Shown here one piece after another: positions 1 to 12,341 of a DNA stretch of 64,000 nucleotides (positions are counted from its first letter, which is position 1; each line of letters starts with the position of its first letter). The position numbers and the translations under genes were made by a program. Under the pieces are notes generated by a model, which had not been told where the DNA came from, did no database searches, and saw only the letters and a list, made by a program, of their open reading frames with translations. The DNA lies in NCBI GenBank assembly GCA_947179155.2, contig OX359264.1, positions 60,971,202 through 61,035,201 on the forward strand, written 5' to 3'. The stretch is from Hedera helix. Lineage: Eukaryota; Streptophyta; Magnoliopsida; Apiales; Araliaceae.

Positions 1-472
1 GCCTTCAATGCCTTCATAAATGGGAAATTTTCTGTTTTTCTACTAACATCATCTCTCGGGTGATTAATAGCCACTTGCTGAGCATCAGCTATTTGAGTGA
101 CACTTGAATGAGAATCATCGGAAATCTTTTGTTCGCGAGGAGTATCAACAATGGGACGACTGACAAGATTGGGTTGAGTAATAACCGAATTCACATTACT
201 AGAATTTTTTGGTTCATCGGGAATATTAATGGGGGTACAACTAGTGGTCACCGAACGACTAATAAGAACTGATTGGGGATTGGTACGAAGGGAAGAAACA
301 GGAATCAATTCTACAGATTCATTGACTGTACTACCTCCTAAGACAACAGAATGGAAGTAAAATAGCAAAAGGCAGATAATGTAGCTAAAATACAAAGACG
401 AGACTGTTGATTCTTTCCAGCACCCTTCTCCATAGGGTCCAAGGGAGGAGTAACCTGAGGCCTCCATCTCAT
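1..472 (-). CDS. MUR3: MUR3-like xyloglucan galactosyltransferase, N-terminal part, frameshifted
   Basis: This is the first part of a family GT47 (exostosin-like) enzyme that adds galactose to xyloglucan side chains in the Golgi. Only the N-terminus is inside the window; the gene runs off the left edge. The start chosen is the ATG at 472-470, giving MRWRPQVTPPLDP followed by MEKGAGKNQQSRLCILATL, which resembles the MEKG-GKNQ-R-C-L start of Arabidopsis MUR3. The membrane anchor follows, then a variable Ser/Pro/Asn-rich stem that ends in FPFMKALKA, just before the conserved catalytic region. In the anchor (about 368-385) the frame shifts: the first frame meets a stop at about 351, while the rest (LLFYFHSVVLGGS onward) continues open in another frame to base 1. 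This is either a real lesion or a sequence error. MUR3 genes usually have an uninterrupted coding region, so an intron is unlikely. Family call firm; functional status uncertain. Confidence 0.8.
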
Positions 473-2876
473 TAGATTTCAATCAAATCAATTGATAAAA
501 ACCCAAAAAAAAATCAACAAAAATCTCATCAAACTAACATGTACAACCCAAGACATAGATTTAATACCCTTATAAAAATCCGAGCCTTATCACAAAACCA
601 TCATCAACCCGAGCAATACCCAAAACCCCAGATATGAATGGAGACAATGATTCAACCGCAATTCATAATCAACCTAATAATCACGGAGTAACGAATATGA
701 TTTTGAGATGAATGCGTAAAGATTGATTAAGCTGGCACGAATCGCAAGATATACTGAACTGAATTTCGGTGGATCTGATTAGAAAGTAAAATCAACAAAA
801 ACGAAATCAAATGATGCAGCACATTAATTTAAGAGAATAAACTGGGAAGTAGTAAGGAGTCAAAAAGTACGTACTTCAGCGTAAATTTGTAGAGAGATAA
901 AGTTCGACAGAGAAATACGGGACAGAATGGGTATGGGCTGAAAAATTCAACGGGACGGGAGGAGAGGGGAGGCTACTTGGAATTAGGAACTAAATAAAGG
1001 ACAATATTACACATATATAAAAATCGACGATAAAATTAAGTATTAAATTAATTTTAATTATTAAAAAATAAAATTTAATATAAAAATTCTTATTAAAATT
1101 TATTTTTTAATTTATTATCAATTTTTATAAGTTTAATCTTTTCCAATAAATAAAGCCGTCCAAAACCAAAAGGTTGACTTGGGTATTAGATTCTTCACTC
1201 CAGAGATGCTTACAGTGAACTTGCAAGGTTTGTAGATTTTTCAATTACCGATGCATAGGGATGTGTTATAGCATATTACACTGGAGCTCCTCTGAATTTT
1301 GTGATGCAGCCAGCCGAACCACACATATGAGATTCATTTTGTCCGTACGATTCATTTTGTCCGTACAGTTTAAACAAAAATTTTCTCGCCGATTAAATTA
1401 TGACAAATATAATTTAAATGATAAAATCCAGTAGTTTAATGAGTAAAAAAAATAAAAATCGTTAGTGTATTTTTTAAAATTCATTATAAATAAAATTGAA
1501 TCTCATTTATACCCCCACCCCCCACAATTTTACTTTGGCAATAAATGTGAATATTATAATTATGTACTTTTTTATGGATGGAGATTATTTTCTTAAAATG
1601 CATGTGTAGGTAATAGGTGTATGTACACACATTACATTACTCCTTCCTGATTAGCATTTGTGGAAGAATATATTTTTGTAGCTTTTTCTTGGTTGGGGCA
1701 GGAGGAAGAATAGCAGCACTTCATTTTGAATTTTACAAAAATGAAAAAGGTGATTCTTTACTTATACAGTGAGGTGGAAATACCTTTCTGCAACCGCAAG
1801 GAAAGCTCATATTCTCTGGATATGACTTGATCAACACTCCATCATTACAAAAAATAAATTTAAATACACTACAACCGAACACAACCATCATTATAAATTA
1901 CGGTAATTCATACCAGGAAAATACTCCTCGAGATAGCGGCAAAATACCTCACCTGGGGATAGTATACACAACGCAAATCAAGAAGCCTCATGCACTTATT
2001 CATATAGTACGAGTTAGAACGCTCAGGTATTTGAAAGTTCCAGCCTCTCCACTAAGACTTTTAACATTCAAGATTGCAAGTTTTTCACAGATTAAACGGT
2101 TACAAGTTTGTCACAGATTTAACGGTTTAACTAATATTTTGAGTCAAATGTGAGACATACTAATGAATATATCAACTAACCACAGTTTGGTTGTGAACCT
2201 GAATTCGTCGTGTCATTTACTTTTCGTTTTTTAATTTATGTGAAATTGTTTGTAATATTCGATCTTAAATCTAACACAAATGATTAAACATCTTTATAAT
2301 TAAATTATCTACGCTGTTAATCAATCAAATGCAGCTATTGCCTTTTTCCACCCCAAAAAAATGGGAGAGAAATTTTCAACAGAAAAAAATGGATCAAGAG
2401 AACCAAGGATAGTAAAAATGCAGAAGAGAGAAACGTCAGAAAACAATACAAAAGCTTCCTTCAAATGTACAATCCCAAGGCTTGAGAACCAGCCAAAAAT
2501 GATCACAGGCCCCTTTTCCGGGAATTAACAACTGATCAAAATATTTCTCAAAATTATACAATAATGCAATTATGTTGGAACAATCCTCCATATAATTATT
2601 CTTGCTAGCTTCGTCTCAGAGAAAAGAAGAGCAATCCTTCAAAAGCTATGTTAAAAGAGGCTAAATGGATTAGTAGAGATTTGAGAAACTAGATTTAAAT
2701 ATAAAGATAGTTTTAATCAGCATATCCTAATATCATTAAATCACCGTACGCTGAGATAATTACACAGATTATGATGAATACGTATAGTACTTGAAATCTT
2801 ACACTGCATTGAAAATTACCTGTTACAGAGCTTCCAGTTGGATGTATAAGAGACTAGATTTGAAATCAGATAGAGC
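473..2876. other. intergenic: MUR3-like 5' flank and complex I gene 3' flank
   Basis: No gene is recognisable in this stretch. The part next to the MUR3-like start (473-960) is probably its leader and promoter. Bases 1000-1140 are an A/T-only-like stretch. There is an 18-bp direct duplication ending in TTTTGTCCGTAC at about 1328-1366, and an imperfect tandem duplication of about 27 bp at 2072-2128. The right end should hold the 3' UTR of the complex I gene. The open frame at 1827-2153 (108 codons) matches nothing I know. Confidence 0.5.
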
Positions 2877-5800
2877 TCAGGGATTATAATCTGGAGATTC
2901 TCTTTCACTGACTGTAGAACCATATTGTGGCCCACCTTTACGAAATTGGATAAGATACTCAATAGGATATCCCTTCAGTTTCCGTGGCACAAGCCCAAGA
3001 TCACTGAAAGTTAAAGCTGCAAAACCGCAAGAGTATTGAATGTTGGATATATTGTAAACGTGTCTTGACAAGAGGCAAAAAGAAAGTATACATTTTATAG
3101 AAGGACAGACTTAATCATTGAACTTCTTGCACTAACCATCTTCAGATATGACCGTATCTGCTGTAAGGGCATTTATCATATCCAGATTGAACATAGTAGG
3201 ATTTGGCAATGGAAAGGGAACTTTATTGAGCAATATTTCACGAGGAGTCGCAATGGCCTGAAATTAAGACACTGACAGTTATAATATTACTCAATGTCAA
3301 TTCAGTTCACGTCCAATAGTTCCTCTGGAATATGTAGCATGCACACGGAAAGGCAAAATGGACTTCTTGTCTTTTCTTTTTCTTTTTGTGGAGGGTGGGC
3401 AGAGAAAACGCTTTCAATTTTGCAAATGGACCAGATCAAAGTCACTTGAATTGATAAAGAAATTTCAATAAAGTAAAGAGTACAATATTTTCTTTTAACA
3501 AGTGTATTAATCATGATCTCATGTGTATGGATAAAAAACTAGATGTGCATAGAAAGAAGGTAAACAGGTCTTTGTGACAATACAAGCTTGCTTCATTGCT
3601 ACACGAATATACATCCCGGCATCTAGTTGTCATAAATGAGACCTTTAGATATGGTTTTGCAATGCTTAAAGTCCAGTTTCTGTAATATTTCCGCATACAA
3701 ATTGTTATATTCTGTTCTTTTTTTATAAAAGTATCGCAGCTTCTTTATGCTCTCGGAGGATTCCAGAAAATCTATATTCACTAATCAAGATGAAGTTCTT
3801 GTCTTTGCGTTAAAAAACAGGGTAACTAATTCAGAAGTCAGAACTAGTTAAACACAAATTAATTGTACTTGTGAATCTAAGACTAGATGGATACTAGCCT
3901 ATGTTATAACACAGGATATGACCCTTGCTACAAAAACTAAAGAGAAGACACATAATTATTACTCCAGCTGAGAATGATATTGTGGATTTGCAGAGTCAAT
4001 CTAAGGGAACAAATATATTCAGTTAGAATAAAAAAAATTAAGTTTGCATGAACCGGCAGATCATGTAATTACCTTAGCGACTGGGAAAGGGACATTCACA
4101 TAGCGAGGCCATTCACGAATAGTCTCAAACATAAGCTCTGCCTGCATCACACTTTGAATTCAGTGAAAATCTGATACCAGCTGAAAAGACTGGGGATGAA
4201 AAAGGAAACGGGCAGAGAAGTTACCAACTGATGCATGGTATAGATTTCTGGCCCACCCAGTTCATAAACTTTTCCCATGCTGGAGCCATCATCTTTCAAG
4301 GCCGCAACAATGGCAGAAGCAACATCAACAACATACACGGGTTGAATTCTGCAAACACAACGTTAAGAACCAAATCTAACAAAAAGTTTGGGACATAATT
4401 CACATTTTTCTATGGTATTTTAGAAATCAACAAAGTTTCAGTTGAAATAGTACTTGGTAGATCCATCACCAAAAAGTGGGAGAAAGCCATATTTTTTTGC
4501 ATAATGAGCCCAGGGGTTTAGAATCCTATCTTCTGTACCAACCATCACAGCAGGTTTCATTATTGTGGCCTGAAGACAGAAATATATTTTATCAACAACT
4601 TTGGTTTAAAACACCAATATCACCCATCCAAACATGAAAATGTGAAGCAAAGATGTGTGCTGCATCATTCAAGCAAATCAACTTTTACTAGAAATTTACC
4701 AAGCGACGCCGACTCAACACATAGCTACTAACTGTCAATAATTAAGTTTTCTCTAGATCACCTAAGAGGCTAAGAGTTTATCAGATTACTCGAGAAAGCT
4801 GTCATGCAAGACTATGGACACAACAAAAAATCTTTTTTTTCCCCCCAGAAGACTGAACTACTATGTTGATTTGACTATACATTAAACTTCAATGAAACTA
4901 CAATAAAAAGACATGAAACAACTGACAATTACAATGTCACGACAAAGCTGCTAAAATATTTATGTATTTGCAATATTCTTCCTGCATCAGGCATTTACTT
5001 AAGGAAATCCACATAGAACCAACAAACCATTAAAGTGAAGAAAGGTACTGTCCAGAGTATTTGGTGGAAAACCATTATTAAAAGTATGACTAAAGAAATG
5101 ACTATCAAAAACTAAAATTCATCATTAGTAAGAAGATAAAACGTACTCAGTCAACAAGTTATACGGAGCAAGCAAATACTTTCTAAATATGGAACAAAAA
5201 AAATTAAGCAGGAAAAGAAACACTGTAACATAGAGTACTCTTAAGAAGAAAACTAAGTGACGAAGTGCACAGACTAACGATTGAATTTAAATATGTAGAG
5301 GAACATTACGTGAAAGTTAGAACCAAATATTAGATAGTTATCGATGAGCAAGGAAGCATCTAAGTTACATAGTCTAGCTATAAAGTATAAACAGTAGTAA
5401 TAATAAGACGTCCCCAAAAAAAATTGAGTCCCACTCCCATCTCCAAGTTTCTGACATAGACAACAGTGACAAGGATAAAATTATACAACTTCAAATGGTA
5501 TGAATAACAAGAACTGGCCAAAAATAACTTCAGTTACCAAAAAAAAAAGAAGAAGAAAATGGAACTATAATTTGGACGTAGCATATGTGAGTCAATCACA
5601 GCCATTTCAGTATTTAAGATTTTTCAATCAAAAAAAGAAGAAGAACACTTCCAATGTCCTAGGTAATAAAGCTGGAGATCACCAGTTTAGCTTGATACAT
5701 TTTTGATTGGGCAAGAACATCTCAAAATATTTAGCTGCCGCCAATTTATATAAAGCTAAGCTGCTTTCTTGTTTTTACAATAATTATTATTGAAATGACA

Positions 5801-8244
5801 AAAGATTACATATGCGTCATTGTAATCCAAAATTATATATTCAGCTTAAAAATTAAGAAAGCAAAGGGCTAAGCCACACACCCAGAACAAAACAGTGTAT
5901 ATATTTGTGGTTCACATCTATAATAAATGTGTGACAACTATTCTACGGCTCAACAAGATCAGAACAATCAGATCATGTCGACAGGGAAAAGGGCAAATAA
6001 TAGTTTAAATGCAAAAACTACATTCACCTCAGGTAATTCACGTAATATAGCTTCCTCAGCAGCAGCTTTAGCTCTAAGCATTCTGGATGGTGATGATGAA
6101 GATGCTCCTAAGGATGAAACTTGTATGAATCTCATGATACCACCATGTTCTTTGGAAATCTGTTAGCATAACATGGATGAACAAATAAGTATACTGGACC
6201 ATGTCAAATCCGGTTTAAAAAGTAACTTTGAAGTGTGGTCAGCAGAGAATATTCCAGGTTTTTCGGCTGCCATTGGATATCAGTTGCTAATTGAACAGAT
6301 ATTAAAATCAGTTGATTCGGCATTAACAAGCATTCCACATAGAAAGCTATTTGATCCTTTACCAAGTAAAGGTCCATATTTAAGTTACTTATTAAAAAAG
6401 ATATGTAAGTAAAATTAGCGGTTATTTCAAAAGCATAAGCTGTTAGAGGATAAACTAATAACGCTGATAAGAAATTTCATAATAAAAAATAAAAGGATAT
6501 TAAGATTAATAATATATATCATGCTCTTAAACTCTCCTTTGTTTTTGTCCCATTGCTTGCACATGCAGAAACAAACCAAGATGCAATATAACACACAAAA
6601 CTATAATTTCAAAAGTGCAGTAACCTACAGTTGCAAGCTGTTCAGCCATATAATGGTTCACTTCCTCAAAACTATAATTTCTAGTCTCATATTCCCTTCC
6701 TGCAAAATTTATACATCGTAAATAAACCACATACCAACCCCTCAACTGCATAAAGAGCATTAACCAAAAAAGTTAAACTGAACGAATACCAATAAGATTT
6801 ATAACAACATTTGCCTTTGCCATCACTGCCTTGATTGAATCTTCATCTCTTGGGTTGTATTTCATGGGAACAATCTGCAAGCAATAAAATGGAAAAGGTA
6901 TAAATTCAGGCAAATCATGATAAAGAGCGCAAACAAAATCCAACCAGATAAACAAAAATTAATCCCTTTCGTAGAAGTACAGAATGTTATCTTCTGAATT
7001 ACCTGTCCCAGATCTCCCATTAATTTAAGATGACGAGGAGAATCCTCAGAACCTCGGAAAGGGACCAACACCTGAGAGCCCATTTTAGCTGAGGAAGAGT
7101 ACAGAACGAGCATAAATGTGGATCACAAAACACTCTTTCACCCAACCAACTTTAGCATAAAATTGTTCTTTCAGACAGAATACAAAAGTTTCCAGGTTAA
7201 AAACATAGAGAGACTGATGCAACAAAGAATAAATTAAATGAATTTAATCTTCAACTCACCAAGTTGTTGCACAAGATAACGCCCAAGAAACCCTGTTGCT
7301 CCAAACACTGTAGCAACTATTCCACTACAAGGCACAAAGATATCAATTAACATAGATAACACAATAAGCGGACATGAGCTCTATATTGTATATTTAACAT
7401 ACTTATTCCCTCTTCCTAAAGTATTTGCTGTGTCCATTTCTGGACGTCCAAAACCTTGTCATCTTAATCTTTAACTTATGGCATGATTATCATGTTACCC
7501 TTAATTTAAAAAGAGAGATTTGGGGTAGAGGGTTCAGTAAAGTGAAAATTTAGAACCTACTAAGCTTTTTTATATTAATTTAATTACTTTCTTATATAGT
7601 GGGAAAGTCAAAAAGAAACAACTAAATTGGGACATGGGGAGTATTCCTTACACAATTACTGAAAAATGCTGAGAAACAATGAATCCAAAAAAAAATCCAT
7701 GAATAAATAACTCAAAAAAAGCTTACATAGTCTGCCATAAACTAAATATTATATCTCAAAGACAACGCAAAATAGCAGCAACCCAATGGGGGAAAAACAC
7801 CATTTTTATGATCTAGCTGAAACCGAAAACTAGCTCAAGTTTGATCAGGGTCCAAATTATAGTAGTTTGTTAATTGAAACCAAAGGGGAAAACGAAAATT
7901 AAAAGCAAGAAATGTTAAATTGTGGAATTTCAAAGTTAGGGTTACCTAACGGATGATCTTCCACCAGTCCCCTTGCGGACTAGATGTCCCACACCTCTGG
8001 TGGCAAGGGTAGATGCGTACCTCGGATTTTCAGAACCATTGTCTGCATTCCAATTTACATTAAAACTAATAGAATCAATGACACGTGTATATGACAATAT
8101 ACATATATATTTTGTTTGTATATAGGTGATTTGAGTTGTGAATAACTTACATTGATCGGACAGTGGGTAAAAGGATTTCAGAGATGAAATTGTAGGGGAG
8201 GGCTTGGAGCATTGATGCCCTAATCGCCTCGAAATGGCCTGCAT
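2877..8244 (-). CDS. NDUFA9: mitochondrial complex I 39-kDa subunit (NDUFA9 type)
   Basis: Twelve exons: 8151-8244, 7946-8042, 7260-7324, 7003-7088, 6790-6874, 6629-6699, 6028-6159, 4454-4569, 4225-4348, 4073-4141, 3137-3257 and 2877-3016. Together they give 1200 nt, or 399 residues, the size expected for the plant NADH:ubiquinone oxidoreductase 39-kDa subunit. All introns are GT-AG and the phases join cleanly. The first 60 or so residues are Arg/Ser-rich (MQAISRRLGHQ), as in a mitochondrial targeting sequence. A Rossmann nucleotide-binding motif, GATGFLG, sits at about residues 72-78, followed by LVPFRG, INLIGREYETRNYSF and IQVSSLGAS, all typical of this atypical SDR family. The protein is an accessory subunit that binds NADPH at the matrix arm of complex I and is not itself a redox carrier. 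Nothing appears broken. The longest intron (4570-6027) is 1.46 kb. An intron at 7325-7945 carries a MITE. Confidence 0.96.
4570..6027 (-). other. long intron 7 of the complex I gene
   Basis: This intron of about 1.46 kb separates the exons ending in ELPE and starting with ATIMKP. It is AT-rich, with poly-A/T runs. I see no coding remnant, inverted repeat or RNA gene in it. The open frame at 5500-5706 is lysine-rich low-complexity sequence. Confidence 0.6.
7406..7641. mobile_element. Stowaway-like MITE in intron 2 of the complex I gene
   Basis: An element of about 236 bp starts TTCCCTCTTCCTAAAGT and ends AAATTGGGACATGGGGAG. The ends form an imperfect terminal inverted repeat of the CTCCCTCxxTCCCA type that marks Stowaway MITEs (non-autonomous Tc1/mariner). 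It is flanked by TA on both sides. There is no coding capacity. The terminal repeats are diverged, so this is probably an old copy. Confidence 0.55.
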
Positions 8245-9704
8245 CCTCTTAGTAAATAGATTTGGAGAGAGAGAGTTGTCGATATGTTTGGGGGGAGGTT
8301 TCTAACTTGATCGCAGGTGTAATTTGCAGTGAATGATTGGAAAGTTTTTGGACCCAAATTCCCAATACACCTTATACGACATCGTATTTGGTTCTTTCTT
8401 CCTCTCTTTTTTTGTGTGTGTAATTTTCTTCAATATTTCTTAATTTATGATTTATGAAGGGGGTAAATTAAGTTATGTTAGTCTAAATATGTAATCTATC
8501 ATTGATATTAGATCTTTTAGTAGTATAAACAATTAGACTTATATAATGTTTAAATTCAGCTTAATTATTCAAATATATTATTTTTAAATTAAGCTCAAAA
8601 CCGTAGTTAATTATCAAGAGTGAATAAATCAATTTTTTTTTAATTATTTGATTTTAGTTAATATAATAATAAGTATTACAAAAAGAATTTAAAAGTTATT
8701 AATAGTTACAAACTTTATTATTCTGACTAATATTAAATGAGTAACATCATCTTTAACTGATTTTATTTTTTTTAATAAAAAAAAATTGAAAATATTACAT
8801 TTGATTAGTAAAATCGTTGGTGGTGTTATTTGTCACATTAAGGCAAAAGAAATACTGTATAGTCGAAGTCTTTAACTTTTCCTCATGCTCTCTAACAAGT
8901 CAATGTTTAATGGGTCTGGGCATCACTTTGCAATTATAAGTAATTGCTGATAAAATATAATTCACAAGAAGTAATTATATATAATGCCTTGCAAACTAAC
9001 AAAAATTACAACCAGCTTCACCTAGTGAAAGGAATAATTATTCACCTTTCAACCCATTAAACATAAGCCAACATCATATATATAAAAAGTTGATGCCAAA
9101 ACTACTAACAAATCAATTTAAATTTCTCCACTTCGAACCCATAAATAGCTATGTTGAATGCCAACAATCTTCTTCCCCTTCTGGGATAATTGTAGCAAGA
9201 AAGAACAATCAAAAGAACAGAGAAAGAAAGAACAATCAACAGCCTAGAATTTGAAGGTATGCACCATTGTGGAGAGCTACTTCACTAACGGAAACAGTCA
9301 ACATAATTATCATCTACCTGTCTAAAGCTCAACAAAATCCAAACTAGCCTTGATACAAAATCCTAATTTATTGCAAAAATCTTGCATACAATTCGACTCA
9401 TTTATTCTTTTCTGGGTTTATTAGCAACCACATTCCGCACAACTTATTTATGTTACACTGTATGCAGCATGGCATGAATTCCCCAACTGTGACACTTAAT
9501 CTGGGGAAGACGTATCTCACTGTTCTAGACCGAAAATAAAATCCTCTTGTAGGGTTTGATTCCACAGCATCCCACATACCTCTTTCCCTCCCATTTGCTT
9601 TTCCAATTAGCTAAATGAAGCAGCATCCCCAGTAGGCAGTCTCTTTTCCAGATAGTCAGCTCTTCGTACTTTAACATTGAAGGTTCTCAGGCATGATGTT
9701 TAAA
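8245..9704. other. intergenic: complex I gene promoter side and ABC transporter 3' flank
   Basis: The first 100 bases upstream of the complex I start contain a purine-rich GAGAGAGAG stretch in a likely leader. Bases 8400-8820 are very AT-rich with no open frame. The part next to 9705 is probably the 3' UTR of the ABC transporter. No gene or repeat family is recognised here. Confidence 0.5.
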
Positions 9705-12296
9705 TCAAAAATCAGGTATTCCAGTTGATCTCGTCCAGTATTCTGACACCAACTTGAGAAACATGGAAGACTTGTCCTCTAATAGTCGTGACGGAGTATC
9801 AAATTCTGCAACCTGGCCTGCAAAACATAACCAAAAACCACCCAGTTGGTGAGACTCCAACTAGTCCATACAGAAACACTTGATAGAGTAAAACTTTCTT
9901 AGTGAGGATATGGTAACAAGTCAAAGTCCATCCGGCAGTTTTTGTAAGCAGGATATTGATATTTGTAATTTATGTCTACTAAATTGAAGGAACACGTTGA
10001 ACAAAAGTACGGACCATCACTGAGCACCAGAACCAAATCACTGTCAATTACAGTTGGGATACGATGAGCAATAGTACACACTGTACAGTCCTTAAACTCC
10101 GTCCTAATGATCTTTTGGATAAGATTATCTGTGGCTGAATCAACTGAAGCCGTCGCTTCATCAAGCACCAGAATTCTCGCCCGCTTTAGTAAAGCTCGAC
10201 CCAGGGAAACAAGCTGACGCTGCCCTACACTCCAATTATCTCCATTTTCTAAAACTGCCAAATTTTAGATAAAATAGAACATGTGTTACCAAAATGAAAG
10301 CTCCTGGAAAAAATTTATCATGTAGCAGATTTGAAAAGGAAAAGTAGTATGTAGCAGATATACCTGGCGAATCAAGCTTTTGTTCCTTGAGCCGAACAAT
10401 CTCTCCTAGCTGAGACTTATCAAGTGCCTATACCAAATCGGAATAGAAAAATTAACATGCAACAATGTTATAACCTGGTTACAAGCTTAGTGATTTAAAA
10501 ACCCAAATACTACATCAATCCCAAATTGATTGTCATGGTCAACATGATGCAGAGTTTAAGACAAAGGAAACCAATTATATAAATGTACAAAGGAATGTTA
10601 TCAAGGGGTTCAAATTTTATCTCTAATTTGGAAAATGACAAAACGGTCTATTTATCTTAAAGAGGCATTGGTTTTATCAAAGCATCAAACATTTTTAGAA
10701 CATCTAAAAAAGGTCCATGTGATATCCATTTAGCATGGCGAGGAGCAATAAAGCAATACCATATTCATACATTGAAAAGGACAACTTTTACAACAAGACT
10801 GGAAAATGGAAAGACAAATTTAACAAAAAGATTGGAAAGCCAAAATTTAACGACAAAGAGTAGCACAGATTTAGTGAGCATGAGAAAAGTTGGATACTGA
10901 CGAAGCAAGGGAAAGGCAATTGAGGTACGAAATATTGTACACACTTGCCAATTTGGTTTTCTTAGGAATAGTTTTAATAAGCTATATCTAACAAATTAAC
11001 AGGTTCGTATACGCACGGAAACGGGAAATATTTCTTTTTGCATAGAACATTATCTTGGAAACTTTTTAAGCAGGAATATCTGATCCCGTGCATCTGAGAC
11101 CCAAATTAAAACAAAAGGAAAAAGGCTTAGAAATTGAGAGTAACCTGCCAAATTTCTGAATCTGAATGCTCGCCTAGTGGATCGAGGTTGCCCCTAATTG
11201 TCCCTTCAAATAAGGTAGGATCTTGGGGTATTATGCTCAGACGACTACGAAGATCATGAAGACCGATTGTTGATATATCAGTATTGTCTATAATAATTCT
11301 GCCACCTTCTGGTTCAATCAATCGAAACAGTGCCTGGATCAAAGTGGATTTACCACTTCCTGTACGTCCAACAATTCCAATCTTCGTCCCACCAGGGAAT
11401 GTGCAGCTTACACCATGGAGCACCACAGGAAGATTCTCCTTGTAACGAACCTATGAAGAACAGGAGTTTCATCAGAATATTGGTCCTTTATCAACTAGGA
11501 TTATTACTGAAATTAAATACTCAAAAGCCATACCCTTATTTCTAATGCTTGTACTTCATTACAAGAACCATATTCAAGACACAAGTAACTTATACTGACT
11601 CCAGTGTGAAATTTTCAATGGATGCCACTGTCTGGACCTTGACCTTTCAAATTATCCCTCCCTCCTTAATCTATACCAGTTTGTCCCTCCCTCAAATATT
11701 TGATTAGTAATATGCATAAAATACCCAACATACATGGGTCTCCTTAATACCGGAACTTTCAAAACCACATGAATCACAAAGAACTAAATTTTTTATTGTT
11801 TTTTGTGTCATCTCACAAGAGGCTCACATCTCATATGTGATACTCTTACCGAGTGAAAGCAAGGGGTAAATTTTACTTTCCAGTTCAATATTCTCTTAAA
11901 TCAGAAACTACTCATATATAGTTTGAAACTTTGCACATTTAGCGTGAAAGAAATATCTTGTTTGTAAGATAATTACAACAACAAAAAAAAGTACATGCAC
12001 AATCACACATTCATATCATATATTGGGTGAAAATATACTATTTCAGCTTATGGTATGAGACCATTAATGTAGGCATGATTCTATTGGACTAAATTTCGGA
12101 AAGTTCTTCGTGAGCCTAGAGTCCAGCTAGGCATGAAAGCATGTGAATATGCTTTCTAAGGAATGCAAGATTTCCAATATTCTTGGAAGTTATAAAAACT
12201 TAAAGCACCATCTAGGTGTATCTTTGACGTTTAAATATTTGACACTGAACTTTTCTATAAATAAAATAATAAAAACATTGAACAGTGACACACTGT

Positions 12297-12341
<45 letters not shown>

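Noticed and set aside
1827..2153. 108-codon frame left of the complex I gene
   Set aside because: It has low-complexity composition and a tandem duplication near its end, and resembles no known protein.
5927..6412. Plus-strand frames 5927-6166 and 6173-6412
   Set aside because: The first is the antisense of exon 7 of the complex I gene, whose splice sites and protein match are clear. The second lies in the neighbouring intron and matches nothing.
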